From: Acidobacteriota bacterium
GTDB taxonomy: Bacteria > Acidobacteriota > Terriglobia > Acidiferrales > UBA7541
Assembly (NCBI GenBank): GCA_013289715.1
Contig: JABCZJ010000021.1
Coordinates: forward strand, 1-64,000
Direction of reading: 5' to 3'
Length of the DNA: 64,000 nt
The translations under genes and the position numbers were made by a program. The notes below the pieces were generated by a model, which did not search any database, was not told where the DNA came from, and was given only the letters and a program-made list of their open reading frames with translations. This document shows, one piece after another, positions 38,635 through 49,374 of this stretch; position 1 is the stretch's first letter; each line of letters begins with the position of its first letter.

Positions 38635-38844
38635 GGGGTAAATTGCCAAAGCGCCAAAAACCGCCCTCTGTAACTCTCTAGTTATCATCATGGCTGGTTA
38701 TGACTTCCAGCTCAAGTCGCGGACGCGATGCCGTTTTACGACCGTCGCTTATCCGCTGAACTGTCCCACGCGCCCTTTCGGCGCGCTCGCCGTTGCTGTT
38801 AGAATGTCCTTCGCCAGCCCTGCACTTTCGGGAGGATCGCTTCC

Positions 38845-40077
38845 ATGCCTCTGATGCGCAACGCACTTGCGGTCCTGCTGGCCGGTGGCCAGGGCGAACG
38901 CCTTTGGCCCCTCACCCGCGATCGCGCCAAACCCGCTGTTCCCTTCGGCGGCATCTACCGCATCATTGACGTCACTCTCTCCAATTGCCTGAACAGCGAT
39001 CTGCGCCGCGTCTTCGTCCTCACCCAATACAAAGCTCTCAGCCTCAATCGCCACGTGCGCCGCGGCTGGTCTTTGCTGATGGGTCACGGCGATTTCATCG
39101 AAGTCCTTACTCCGCAGATGCGCGTCTCGCAGCACTGGTATCAGGGCACCGCCGACGCGGTCTATCAGAACATCTACTCCATCGGCTCCGAGCAATCCAA
39201 TTTTGTCTTCATTCTTTCCGGCGACCATATTTACAAAATGAATTATCAGAAGATGCTCGAGCAGCACGTCGAAGCTGGCGCCGACGTCACCGTCGCCACC
39301 TTTGAAGTCGATCCCCAGGAAGCCGCCGGCAGTTTCGGTGTGCTGGAAACCGACAGGGACTGGCGCATCATCGGCTTCGAGGAAAAACCCGCTGAGCCCA
39401 AGCGCTCCCGCATCCATCCCGACAAAGTGAACGCGTCGATGGGCGTCTATCTTTTCAATACGCAACTTCTCGTTCCTGTGCTCATCGCCGACGCCGAAAA
39501 CCCCAACTCCAATCACGATTTCGGCAAGGACATCATTCCGCGCATCATCGATAAGCACCGTGTCTTCGCCTACAATTTTCGCGACGAAAATAAAAAAGAA
39601 GAATCGTACTGGCGCGATGTCGGCACCGTCGAGGCGTACCACGAAGCCAACATGGACCTGGTTTCCGTTTCCCCGGTCTTCAACCTCTACGACAAGAGCT
39701 GGCCGCTGCACACCTGGCAGCAGCAATACCCGCCCGGCAAATTCGTTTTTGCCGATCCCTCGCGCATGGGCGTCGCTCTCGATTCCATCGTCGGCTCAGG
39801 CTCCATCGTTTCCGGCGGACGCGTCACCAAATCCGTTCTCGGCCTCGACGTGCGCGTCAATAGCTACAGCGAAGTGGATCAATGCATCATTTTCAACCAC
39901 GTGATCGTCGGCCGCAGCTGCCGCATTCGCCGCGCCATCATTGACCGCCACGTCAGCCTGCCCGAAGGCACCGTAATCGGCTACGACACCGAAGCCGACC
40001 GCGCGCGATACTCGGTCACCGAGCACGGCGTAGTCGTAGTCGTGCGCCCCGAATCCATGATCGAAGAGCCCGAATAG
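38845..40077 (+). CDS. glgC: Glucose-1-phosphate adenylyltransferase
   Basis: GlgC makes ADP-glucose for glycogen synthesis. The 410-aa sequence begins with LAVLLAGGQGERLWPLTRDR (nucleotide-binding loop), followed by KPAVPFGGIYRIIDVTLSNC, the Asp-containing FILSGDHIYKMNY and EEKPAEPK; the C-terminal beta-helix holds repeated hexapeptide-like units (VSGGRVTKSVLG, GRSCRIRRAIID). GGGAGG lies ahead of the ATG. No other glg genes are adjacent; enolase follows after a 205-bp repeat-bearing gap. Confidence 0.95.
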   Translation: MPLMRNALAVLLAGGQGERLWPLTRDRAKPAVPFGGIYRIIDVTLSNCLNSDLRRVFVLTQYKALSLNRHVRRGWSLLMGHGDFIEVLTPQMRVSQHWYQGTADAVYQNIYSIGSEQSNFVFILSGDHIYKMNYQKMLEQHVEAGADVTVATFEVDPQEAAGSFGVLETDRDWRIIGFEEKPAEPKRSRIHPDKVNASMGVYLFNTQLLVPVLIADAENPNSNHDFGKDIIPRIIDKHRVFAYNFRDENKKEESYWRDVGTVEAYHEANMDLVSVSPVFNLYDKSWPLHTWQQQYPPGKFVFADPSRMGVALDSIVGSGSIVSGGRVTKSVLGLDVRVNSYSEVDQCIIFNHVIVGRSCRIRRAIIDRHVSLPEGTVIGYDTEADRARYSVTEHGVVVVVRPESMIEEPE

Positions 40078-40103
40078 CACCAGCGATTCTGCCGTCCGGT
40101 TTT

Positions 40104-40155
40104 CGTAGCGCCGGCGTCTCGCAGGCTGTAGCGGCGGGTCCCGCGCATGCGGGAC
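40104..40155. repeat. Intergenic GC-rich repeat with perfect hairpin
   Basis: AGCGCCGGCGTCTCGCAGGCT here recurs as AGCGCCGGCGTCCCGCGGGCT near 47794-47814, downstream of pyk. It is followed by the perfect hairpin GTCCCGC-GCAT-GCGGGAC (40138-40155). It lies between glgC and eno. Confidence 0.5.
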
Positions 40156-40282
40156 TCGCCCCGCATTTCATCGCGTCGCAGTCACGCACGGATTCCCCGC
40201 CCCCATCCCCGCCTTGTACCACCCACCCCAAACCGTTTACGATGTTCGTCGCACAAATAACGACTCACTCCACAGGAGCGAC

Positions 40283-41584
<1,302 letters not shown>

Positions 41585-41675
41585 CGCCAACTGAACACGC
41601 TCTTGCATGCGAAAACGCAGTGCCGAGCCAGTGAAATGGAACACCGGCCCGCGATAAGGTATTCTGGCCCGCGAC

Positions 41676-43253
41676 ATGACCCAACAAAATAAACGCCCGA
41701 AACCCATCGTCCTCACCGTCCTCGACGGCTGGGGTTACCGCGCCGAAAGCAAAGGCAACGCCATCGCCCTGGCGCGCAAACCAAATTACGATCGCCTGCT
41801 CAAGGAATTTCCCAACACGCTCATCCAGACCTCCGGCCCTGCCGTCGGTCTCCCCGAAGGACAAATGGGCAACAGCGAAGTCGGCCATCTGAATATCGGC
41901 GCCGGCCGCATCGTGCACATGGACATCGCCCGCATCGATCAACTCATCGCCAGCGGTGAATTCTCGCGCCAGCCGCTGCTGCGCGAAGCCATGGAATGCG
42001 GCAGCGGGCATCAGCTGCATCTGCTCGGCCTCCTCAGCGATGGCGGTGTGCACTCCCACATCGAGCATCTCTACGCGTTACTCCGCATGGCCCGCGAAAA
42101 TAAAGTCACGCGCGTCTTCGTCCACTGCTTCATGGACGGCCGCGACACCCCGCCCAACAGCGGCATCGATTTCCTGCGCGCCCTGGAACAGAAAATGCGC
42201 GAGTACGGCGTCGGCCAAATTGCCACGGTAATCGGCCGCTACTACGCCATGGATCGCGACAATCGCTGGGACCGCATCGAAAAATCCTATCGCGCCATGA
42301 CCCACGGCGAAGCCGATGCAAAATTCGCCGACCCCATCGCCGCCGTCCGCGCGAGCTACGAAAAAGGTGTCACGGACGAATTCGTAGTCCCCACCGTCAT
42401 CACCACCGAACCAGCCCCCGGGAAACTCGCAGTCCCGCGCGGCGTAATCCGCGACGACGACGCCGTGATTTTCTTCAATTTCCGCGCCGACCGCGCCCGC
42501 GAAACCACCCGTGCCCTCGTCGAGCCGGGCTTCAAAGAATTCGCGGACTCCGCGCGCCCGAAAAATCTTTTCTTCGTCGCGACCACGCAATATGACAAAG
42601 CCTGGCCCTGGCTGCGCTACCTGATCGCCCCGGAAAAACTCGAACAAATCCTCGCCAACGTATTCGCCGAGCAGGACTACAAAAATCTGCGCGTCGCCGA
42701 AACCGAAAAATACGCGCACGTCACCTATTTCTTCAATGGCGGAGTAGAAAAACCGTTTCCGGGGGAAGAACGCGTCGTCGTGCCGTCGCAGAAAGTACCC
42801 ACCTACGATTTAAAACCGGAAATGTCGGCCGCAGGCGTCGCCGACACCGTAATCCACGCCATCGAAAAAGGAAATTTCGACGCCATCATCATGAATTTCG
42901 CAAACGCGGACATGGTCGGCCACTCCGGCAAGCTCGAAGCGACCATCCAAGCCGTCGAAACCGTGGACGAATGCCTCGGCAGACTTTTTCAATCCCTCCA
43001 ACCGCGCGGCGGCGCCTGGATCATCACCGCCGACCACGGCAATGCCGAAACCATGATCGACCCCGTCAGCGGCGGCGCCCACACCTATCACACCACCAAC
43101 CCCGTCCCCTTCATCCTGCTCACAGAAAATGGCCGCACCCAATTAACGCCCGGCGGTTCGCTCCGCGATATCGCCCCCACGCTCCTAGGCGTCCTGGAAG
43201 TCCCCGAGCCCCCAGAAATGTCCGGCCGCGATCTCCGCATCCCGAAAAAATGA
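41676..43253 (+). CDS. gpmI: 2,3-bisphosphoglycerate-independent phosphoglycerate mutase
   Basis: GpmI interconverts 3- and 2-phosphoglycerate with two Mn ions. The 525-aa sequence has the alkaline-phosphatase-like metal sites: IVLTVLDGWG with the phospho-Ser in GQMGNSEVGHLNIGAG (about 63-78), FVHCFMDGRDTPP, FFNFRADRARE, MNFANADMVGHSG and ITADHGNAE. Length is normal. It follows eno closely, forming a lower-glycolysis pair. A repeat-bearing gap follows before the convergent VWFA gene. Confidence 0.97.
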   Translation: MTQQNKRPKPIVLTVLDGWGYRAESKGNAIALARKPNYDRLLKEFPNTLIQTSGPAVGLPEGQMGNSEVGHLNIGAGRIVHMDIARIDQLIASGEFSRQPLLREAMECGSGHQLHLLGLLSDGGVHSHIEHLYALLRMARENKVTRVFVHCFMDGRDTPPNSGIDFLRALEQKMREYGVGQIATVIGRYYAMDRDNRWDRIEKSYRAMTHGEADAKFADPIAAVRASYEKGVTDEFVVPTVITTEPAPGKLAVPRGVIRDDDAVIFFNFRADRARETTRALVEPGFKEFADSARPKNLFFVATTQYDKAWPWLRYLIAPEKLEQILANVFAEQDYKNLRVAETEKYAHVTYFFNGGVEKPFPGEERVVVPSQKVPTYDLKPEMSAAGVADTVIHAIEKGNFDAIIMNFANADMVGHSGKLEATIQAVETVDECLGRLFQSLQPRGGAWIITADHGNAETMIDPVSGGAHTYHTTNPVPFILLTENGRTQLTPGGSLRDIAPTLLGVLEVPEPPEMSGRDLRIPKK

Positions 43254-43321
43254 TCCACGAAAAAATACTTCTGCTCGTTAGCCGCGAACCAGCTCGACGT
43301 TATACGCATCAAACAGTAAAT

Positions 43322-43412
43322 TCCCCGTGTCATCCCGAACCAAGCCCCGCGCTTTTTCTTTCCCGTCCCGCGACTGCGGGACGGGCGCGGGACGCAGCCG
43401 GGGATCTGCTTT
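43322..43412. repeat. Intergenic repeat, CATCCCGAAC...GGGATCTGCTTT family, copy 2
   Basis: This copy matches 29186-29271 in order of blocks (GCGCTTTTTCTTTC, GGGCGCGGGACGCAGC, GGGATCTGCTTTC) and contains an inner hairpin CCCGTCCCGC-GACT-GCGGGACGGG. It lies between gpmI and the VWFA gene. Confidence 0.65.
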
Positions 43413-43503
43413 CTTGCTGAGGCGCCGAAGCGTGTTGTCAGGTGTTTCGAAACACGAAGACCGCATTCTGCGGATATCACCGAGGCGTTTGCGAGCGGCG
43501 TAG

Positions 43504-43523
43504 GGGCACGGCATGCCGTGCCC
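43504..43523. repeat. 20-bp perfect palindrome
   Basis: GGGCACGGCATGCCGTGCCC is its own reverse complement and is preceded by GTAG. It sits between the converging gpmI and VWFA genes; similar GTAGGGGCACGG palindromes are, from memory, dispersed repeats in several phyla. It might also act as a bidirectional transcription barrier, but lacks T runs. Confidence 0.55.
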
Positions 43524-43546
43524 GCGTTAGCGGCGCTGATACTGGC

Positions 43547-44674
43547 CTAACTCCCCGTGCTCGGCTTCGGCGACGTATACCACTCCCGTGCATTCACCAC
43601 GATCTTCTTCTTGTGGCCCTTCTTGTCCAACGTCATAAACGGATTACCGTCGTTATCCAATATCTCCACCCTCAGCTTGTGCACCTTCCCATCCGGCGGC
43701 GTCGATGGCGTAAATCCAATCGTGTACTGGTTGCGCAGAAAAACCGCCACGGAATTAAAAATATCGTTCATCTCGCCTTCAAACCGCGGAAACCAAGCCC
43801 ACCCGCCAGTCATCTCCGCAAAAGTCTTCAACTGGTTCTCCGCCTGCAAATAGTTCACGCTGGCGAACTCCGGCCCAGTCATGCTCCGTTCGTGAATTCC
43901 CATAGCATCCAAAGCCCCGCCCATCCCCACGCAGAAAATCGTCACGTCCGTTTCCTTCAGCGGCTTAAAAGTCTGGTCCAAAGTGTGTTTGCTGAACGTG
44001 TCGTAACCGGACGCAATAATCAAAATCGACCTCTTCCCTTTCACGTCGCGCAGCTGATCCAAAGTTTCCAGCGTCGCATCAAACAAATTCGCCTCGCTGA
44101 AATCCGGAAAATAAAGCTGCGCCACTTCCTGCGCCACCGCCCGCTTGTCCTGCGTGAAGTCCGACACCATAGTCGTCTTCAAATCGAAAGTCTTGAACGC
44201 CACCCAATCCTTCTGGTTCAAATGATCCAGAAAGTTATACGCCCACATTTTTCCGCGATATCCAAAGTAACTTCCCATCCGCCGGCTGAATTCCATCAGC
44301 ACCACAATCGTGATCGGTGCTTCGCTCGCGCCAAAGTTGCTGATCTGTTGCGGCTGGTTATCATCCAACACTCGGAAATTCTGCTTCTGCAATCCGGTGA
44401 TAATGTTCCCTTCGAAATCGGTCACCACCGCGTCAATATTCACCACGTTCGATTGCACCGCGATGGCCACCTGCGGCGCTTGCGATTGCGGTTTTCCCGC
44501 ATCCGCCGGCTGCTGCTGTCCGCTCGGCTGCTTCGGCGCGGCGCCCGGCTGTTGCGCCGGTGCCGGCGTCACCGGGCCTTCCTGCTGCCGCGCGTACGAT
44601 GTCAACGTCCCCGGCGGCACACCCAGCGCCACAATCAAAATCCCCAACAGCGCCACTCGCATCCATGTCTTCAA
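43547..44674 (-). CDS. VWFA-related acidobacterial exported protein
   Basis: A 375-aa protein: signal/anchor (VALLGILIVALGV), a Gln/Pro/Ala-rich stretch, then a region VVNIDAVVTDFEGNIITGLQKQNFRVLDD typical of the VWFA-related acidobacterial domain, and a von Willebrand A fold (VLMEFSRRMGSYFG in place of the usual DxSGSM, so the metal site is altered; ILIIASGYDTFSKHTL). The start chosen is TTG 44674, because AGGGGGAG lies 7 bases upstream; the ATG 12 bases later is an alternative. Such proteins are abundant in Acidobacteriota with unknown role. Divergent from the M20 peptidase. Confidence 0.85.
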   Translation of the reverse strand: MKTWMRVALLGILIVALGVPPGTLTSYARQQEGPVTPAPAQQPGAAPKQPSGQQQPADAGKPQSQAPQVAIAVQSNVVNIDAVVTDFEGNIITGLQKQNFRVLDDNQPQQISNFGASEAPITIVVLMEFSRRMGSYFGYRGKMWAYNFLDHLNQKDWVAFKTFDLKTTMVSDFTQDKRAVAQEVAQLYFPDFSEANLFDATLETLDQLRDVKGKRSILIIASGYDTFSKHTLDQTFKPLKETDVTIFCVGMGGALDAMGIHERSMTGPEFASVNYLQAENQLKTFAEMTGGWAWFPRFEGEMNDIFNSVAVFLRNQYTIGFTPSTPPDGKVHKLRVEILDNDGNPFMTLDKKGHKKKIVVNAREWYTSPKPSTGS

Positions 44675-44899
44675 TTTCGTGCTCCCCCTCGTTTCGCAAC
44701 CCGCCCACACGCGTCCGCGCGCCAAGTAAGATGCGTCCGTGCGCCTTTTGGGATGGACCGCCACCTCCACCCGTTCCACCGAGATTGCTGTGCAGAAAAC
44801 GCCCCGCGTCTCGCCGCCGGAACCGCATCCGGCAGCATGATAGTATGAATTGGTCTTCTGCTCTGCGATTGAATTTCACTTTCTGGGGGGAAATCCAGG

Positions 44900-46354
44900 A
44901 TGGCGCGTGCGCGCATTCCGCTTCCGATTCTTGTCCTGATAGCATTCCTTCTCACTGCCACGGCTGGTCAAGCACAGTCCGTTCCGACATCGCCGCAATA
45001 CCCGTCCACGGCGAATCCGTCGCTTTCCCAGATTCAAATTGACGCACTGGGCTGGCTGCAAGGCCTGCTGCGCATAGACACCACCAATCCCCCAGGCAAC
45101 GAACTGGTAGCCGCAAAATACATCGCCGCTATCCTAACCAAAGAAGGCATCCCCTCTGAAATTTTCGAAAGCACTCCCGGCCGCGGATTCATCGTCGCTC
45201 GCCTCTCCTCCGGCTCCCTGCCCGATTCTTCCCGCGCCCTGCTATTGATGGCTCATCTCGACGTAGTCGGCGTCGACAAATCCAAATGGACCGAAGATCC
45301 TTTCGCCGCAACCATAAAAGACGGCTACCTCTACGGCCGCGGCGCCGTTGACGACAAAGGCATGCTCGCCGCGAATCTCGCCGTCTTCATCGAACTGAAA
45401 CGCTCCGGCGCGCATCTGAACCGCGACGTGATCTTCCTCGCCGAAGGCGATGAAGAAGCCTACGGCACCACCGGCATGTTATTTGCCGTGGATAAACACT
45501 GGGACAAAATCGCCGCCGGCTACGCTATCAACGAAGGCGGCGGCGTTTTCCTGACGGGCGGCAAGCCGCAATACATCGGCGTGCAAGTCAGCGAAAAAGT
45601 TCCCGCAAATGTGGACGTGATTGCCAAAGGCACCTCCGGCCACGCCTCGATGCCTCGGAAAGACAATCCCGTCGTCCATCTCTCCGCCGCCATCGAAAAA
45701 ATCGGCAATTACGAAGCTCCCGTGCAATTTAATTCCATCACCCGCGCCTATTTCCAGGCGCTCGCCCCGCTCCAGGATGAAGAAACGGCCAAATGGATGC
45801 GCTCGCTAGACACGTCCGATCGCGGTGAACATGCCGCCCGCGTAATTTCCAATCAGAGTCCCGCTTGGAATGCGATGCTGCACGACACCGCCACTCCGAC
45901 CGTGCTGCGCGCTGGCATTCGCGCCAACGTGATTCCTTCCGAGGCGCGCGCCACCATCAACGTCCGCCTGCTCCCGGGCAACCAACTCGCTCCGCTCCTC
46001 GCAAAGCTGCAGCAATTGGTAAGCGATCCCGCGATCCAGTTCGAGCCGCAGCTGCCCCTGTCCGAAACAGCTCCGTCCTCCTCACTCACATCCGATTTTT
46101 ACAACACCATCACCCGTGTCACCGCCAAAAGCTATCCCGGCGCGCCTGTCGTTCCGCTCATGTCCACCTACTTCACGGATTCCACTCCGCTGCGCCTGCG
46201 CAACGTGCAGGCCTACGGCTTGATTCCCTTCCCGCTCAACGACGATGATATGTCCCGTTTTCACGCTGACAACGAACGCATCCCACTCGATTCTTTTCAC
46301 AAGGGCATTGAATTTCTCTTCGCAATCGTGAATGATTTCTCGGTGACCAAATAG
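44900..46354 (+). CDS. Exported M20-family metallopeptidase
   Basis: A 484-aa protein with signal peptide (IPLPILVLIAFLLTATAGQA) and the M20 zinc-peptidase pattern: first His/Asp in LLMAHLDVVGVD (about 117), bridging Asp in YGRGAVDDKGM (about 152), catalytic Glu-Glu in LAEGDEEAYGT (about 186) and a late His in MSRFHADNERIPL (about 458). The dimerisation domain lies between. It probably trims peptides or acylated amino acids in the periplasm. GGGGGGAAATCCAGG precedes the ATG. The pyk gene follows after only 2 bases, so the two share a transcript. Confidence 0.88.
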   Translation: MARARIPLPILVLIAFLLTATAGQAQSVPTSPQYPSTANPSLSQIQIDALGWLQGLLRIDTTNPPGNELVAAKYIAAILTKEGIPSEIFESTPGRGFIVARLSSGSLPDSSRALLLMAHLDVVGVDKSKWTEDPFAATIKDGYLYGRGAVDDKGMLAANLAVFIELKRSGAHLNRDVIFLAEGDEEAYGTTGMLFAVDKHWDKIAAGYAINEGGGVFLTGGKPQYIGVQVSEKVPANVDVIAKGTSGHASMPRKDNPVVHLSAAIEKIGNYEAPVQFNSITRAYFQALAPLQDEETAKWMRSLDTSDRGEHAARVISNQSPAWNAMLHDTATPTVLRAGIRANVIPSEARATINVRLLPGNQLAPLLAKLQQLVSDPAIQFEPQLPLSETAPSSSLTSDFYNTITRVTAKSYPGAPVVPLMSTYFTDSTPLRLRNVQAYGLIPFPLNDDDMSRFHADNERIPLDSFHKGIEFLFAIVNDFSVTK

Positions 46355-46356
46355 AC

Positions 46357-47778
46357 ATGATAAATGCCCGCAGAGCAAAAATAGTCTGTACCCTCGGCCC
46401 CGCCACCTCCTCGTACAACATGATCGAGAAACTGGTGCATGCCGGAATGGACGTCGCCCGCTTGAATTTTTCTCACGGCACGCACGAAGACCGCGCCCGC
46501 ATGGTTGCGGCCGTGCGCCGTGCTTCCGCCCACTACGAGAAGCCTATCGGCATTCTCGCCGACTTGCAGGGACCAAAAATCCGCACCGGCAAGCTCGTCG
46601 GCGGCAAACCCGTGCGCCTGCGCTTCGGCCAGCGCTTCACCATCACCACGCGCAACATCCTCGGCACCGAAGAAGGCGTCAGCACCACCTTCCGCGCGCT
46701 GCCCGAAGCCGTGCATAAAGGCGACCGCGTTCTGCTCAACGACGGCGAAGTCGCCCTGCGCGTCATCTCCGTGCACGGGCAGGACGTGATCACCCAGGTC
46801 GAAAACGGCGGCGACATCGGCGAACACAAAGGCATCAATCTCCCGGGCGTCAAACTCAAAATTCCCTCCATGACTCCGAAAGACCGCAAGGATCTGGTCT
46901 CGGCCATGGCCATCGGCGCCGATTATTTGGCAATCAGTTTCGTGCGTACCGCAGCAGACGTCCGCGCCGCCAAGCAAGCCATCGCTCGCACCGGAAAAGA
47001 TACGCCGGTGATCTCCAAGCTCGAAAAACCGGAAGCCATAGATAATCTCGACGAAATTCTGGCTATCTCCGATGGCGTGATGGTTGCGCGCGGCGATCTG
47101 GGCGTCGAAATGAGCCCGGAAAAAGTTCCCGTAGTGCAAAAGCAGATCATCCTGAAGGCCCGCAACGCGCTGATCCCGGTGATCACCGCCACGCAAATGC
47201 TCGATTCCATGCAAAAAAATCCGCGCCCCACGCGCGCCGAAGCATCCGATGTCGCCAACGCCATCTTCGACGGTAGCGACGCGCTGATGCTTTCCGGCGA
47301 GAGCGCCGCGGGCCTCTATCCGCTGGAATCGGTGATGATGATGGACCGCATCATCCGCGAAGCCGAAGCCAGCGTCACGCAACTGCCGCGTCCCGCGCGC
47401 TCCGGCAATCTGCAAATCAACGAAGTCATCGCCGAAGCCATCTGCCACGCCGCCGAAGAACTTCACCTGAAGGTAGTCGCCGTATTTACCGAGAAGGGTT
47501 CGTCCGCGGGTCTTGTTTCGAAGTATCGCCCCCGCGCACCGATTGTTGCTTTTTCGCCAGTCCAGCAAACACGCCGCCGTCTTTCGCTCTATTGGGGCGT
47601 CCTGCCGCGCAGCATGGGCAGCGTCCACGACATTGACAAGCTAGCCGCCACCGCCGAAAAACGCCTCCTCGAAGAAAAACTAGTAAAGCGCGGCGATATA
47701 ATCGGCGTAGTAGCCGGCACCCCCATCGGCACCACAGGCTCGACAAATCTAATGCGCCTGCTCCGCATCGGCGGCTAA
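46357..47778 (+). CDS. pyk: Pyruvate kinase
   Basis: Pyruvate kinase makes pyruvate and ATP from phosphoenolpyruvate. The 473-aa protein shows AKIVCTLGPATSS, RLNFSHGTHED, ADLQGPKIRTG, the catalytic region VISKLEKPEAIDNLDEIL, MVARGDLGVEM (metal and substrate), TATQMLDSM and the C-terminal allosteric domain (FTEKGSSAGLVSKYRP). The start ATG lies 2 bases after the M20 peptidase stop, an unusual operon partner. With eno and gpmI about 3 kb upstream it completes the lower end of glycolysis. Confidence 0.97.
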   Translation: MINARRAKIVCTLGPATSSYNMIEKLVHAGMDVARLNFSHGTHEDRARMVAAVRRASAHYEKPIGILADLQGPKIRTGKLVGGKPVRLRFGQRFTITTRNILGTEEGVSTTFRALPEAVHKGDRVLLNDGEVALRVISVHGQDVITQVENGGDIGEHKGINLPGVKLKIPSMTPKDRKDLVSAMAIGADYLAISFVRTAADVRAAKQAIARTGKDTPVISKLEKPEAIDNLDEILAISDGVMVARGDLGVEMSPEKVPVVQKQIILKARNALIPVITATQMLDSMQKNPRPTRAEASDVANAIFDGSDALMLSGESAAGLYPLESVMMMDRIIREAEASVTQLPRPARSGNLQINEVIAEAICHAAEELHLKVVAVFTEKGSSAGLVSKYRPRAPIVAFSPVQQTRRRLSLYWGVLPRSMGSVHDIDKLAATAEKRLLEEKLVKRGDIIGVVAGTPIGTTGSTNLMRLLRIGG

Positions 47779-47857
47779 CCGTCGCGGTGTCCGCAGCGCC
47801 GGCGTCCCGCGGGCTCTCTTGTCTTTGCCGTTGCTATTGACTCTGAATTTGTAGCGG

Positions 47858-47884
47858 CCGCCTGTTTTTTAGGCGGGCGGTTTT
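47858..47884 (+). terminator. Possible terminator after pyk
   Basis: CCGCCT (47858-47863) and AGGCGG (47871-47876) form a 6-bp stem around GTTTTTT, followed by GCGGTTTTG. It lies 80 bp after the pyk stop. The rest of the gap to 48070 is T/C-rich with the repeat noted near 47794 and shows no gene. Confidence 0.4.
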
Positions 47885-48070
47885 GCTTTGGCCTTTCTCT
47901 GCGCACTCTGCTTCTCTGCGGTAAATCTTCCCGCCTTCTCCGATTTACCTCCGCCTTTCCTCTGTGCCCGCTGTGTTAAGTCTTTTGAACTCCGCAAACA
48001 CACCACCACACTCAATTCAAGTGTCTCGATGAATTCCCGCACCGGAACGGATGCGGCCCGACGCAGAACC

Positions 48071-48820
48071 CTAGTTCACCCAATTATCCGGATTCGAAGG
48101 CGGCTTATCCTGATGATCCCGCACATAAACCTCAAACTTCCTCTTCAACCTCCGCCGCTTCCAATCCGAAAAATAATTCCGCACGCTGTACCCATAAGAC
48201 CCGCGCCGCAAATAAATATATCCCACCAACATGCCGCCCAGATGGCACACATGGCTCACGTTGTCGCCCGAGACCCCAATCGTGCTAAAAAACTCAATCG
48301 CGCCCATCACGATCACAAACACGCGCATCGACACCGTCACCGGCAGCGGAAACACCCACACCTGCCGGTGCGGCATGATCACCGCCACCGCCAGCAACAC
48401 GCCATAAATCGCACCGGAAGCTCCAATCGTGGGCACCAGCGCGGTCCCGCGCCCGTGTGGGTCTAGCAGCAATTTCACAATGATGTCCACAACGCCTGCG
48501 CCAACTCCGCAAACGAAGAAGTATGTGTAAAACTTACGGCTGCCCCAAGCCCGCTCCAAATCCGCGCCGAACATCGCCAGGTATAAAAGATTGAACAGAA
48601 TGTGCAGAATTCCGCCGTGCAGGAAAATATAGGTGAATGGCTGCCAGATCCGGAATCCGAACACCGCGGCGTAGGGAACCAGCCCCAGCCCGAATGTCCA
48701 GAATCTCACGCCGGCATCGTGGAAAAGTAAAGCGGACAGTTCTTGCAGGAAGAAAACCGAAACGCAGATGATGCATATCCGCTTGATCGCCGGCGGGAAG
48801 TAACTCCCGATGTCAAACAT
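48071..48820 (-). CDS. Rhomboid-family intramembrane serine protease
   Basis: A 249-aa membrane protein with six hydrophobic segments. The active site is visible: HILFNLLYLAMFG (HxxxN, about 82), catalytic Ser in GASGAIYGVLLA (about 132) and His in VSHVCHLGGMLVGY (about 192). A basic cytosolic tail (WKRRRLKRKFEVYVRDH) ends the protein. ATG 48820 is taken with GGCGGG upstream; a TTG 39 bases earlier is possible. Substrates unknown. The transposon-like unit starts about 80 bp upstream of this gene. Confidence 0.9.
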   Translation of the reverse strand: MFDIGSYFPPAIKRICIICVSVFFLQELSALLFHDAGVRFWTFGLGLVPYAAVFGFRIWQPFTYIFLHGGILHILFNLLYLAMFGADLERAWGSRKFYTYFFVCGVGAGVVDIIVKLLLDPHGRGTALVPTIGASGAIYGVLLAVAVIMPHRQVWVFPLPVTVSMRVFVIVMGAIEFFSTIGVSGDNVSHVCHLGGMLVGYIYLRRGSYGYSVRNYFSDWKRRRLKRKFEVYVRDHQDKPPSNPDNWVN

Positions 48821-48882
48821 GTACCCGCCGCCGCGCGATATAGATCTCACAGTACCCAAGTCTAAACGCCGCCAGCACCGGA

Positions 48883-48899
48883 GTCAAAGCCGCGCCGGG
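48883..48899 (+). repeat. 17-bp direct repeat flanking the insertion, left copy
   Basis: GTCAAAGCCGCGCCGGG occurs here and, in the same orientation, at 52529-52545, exactly outside the two inverted repeats. It looks like a target-site duplication or recombination core of the 48900-52528 unit. Confidence 0.75.
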
Positions 48900-49314
48900 G
48901 TTAGGTTACGGAGCGGGGAAAAGTGATACACCCCTCGTCGCTGAGGTTCCCGTTTCGTTTCCAGTATCCGCGAGAATATTCCGATGATCCGCCCGTGCGT
49001 TGTCGGCGGCGGTTCGCAAAGCGGATTTCGACGGGGTGTTTTCAACAACGACGACGGACAGAGACCGGAGTTTTGACGGAATTAAATACTGGAGAGGGAT
49101 ATTTCACAGTGAGCGATGATATTTCACGCGAGGGGTGGTTGGTGAAATCGGAAATTATTTCTGCGCTGGCACTGCCTTTCCATCTGCACTGTTAACAGCG
49201 AGTTGCGCCAACGATAAGGAGTATTAAATCCATCGGTCGATTTTTACACGCTATTTTACAGTCTTGTGATCGCGCATCGTACGCCCGGATGTCTGCGTAA
49301 TCGGTAAAATTCGA
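48900..49314 (-). repeat. Left inverted repeat of the 3.6-kb unit
   Basis: Read on the minus strand from 49314 this matches 52066-52528 on the plus strand. Identical or near-identical blocks include TCGAATTTTA at the inner end, GACTGTAAAATA, CGCAACT(C/T)GCTGT, GAAATAATTTC, GTGAAATAT(C/T)CCTCTCC, ACCGCC followed by CAACGCACG(G/C)GCGGATC, and 25 identical bases at the outer end (48913-48937). The copy is about 48 bp shorter than the right one. No protein-coding frame is shared by both copies, so it is probably non-coding. Confidence 0.75.
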
Positions 49315-49374
49315 CAAGGCTGGGCAAGGTGCAACTCCTGGTAGTCGTGCCGTACAAGTCGCTTTGCCCCAATT

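Noticed and set aside
43442..44848. 468-codon open frame opposite the VWFA gene
   Set aside because: Composition (His/Arg runs) and position show it is antisense noise.
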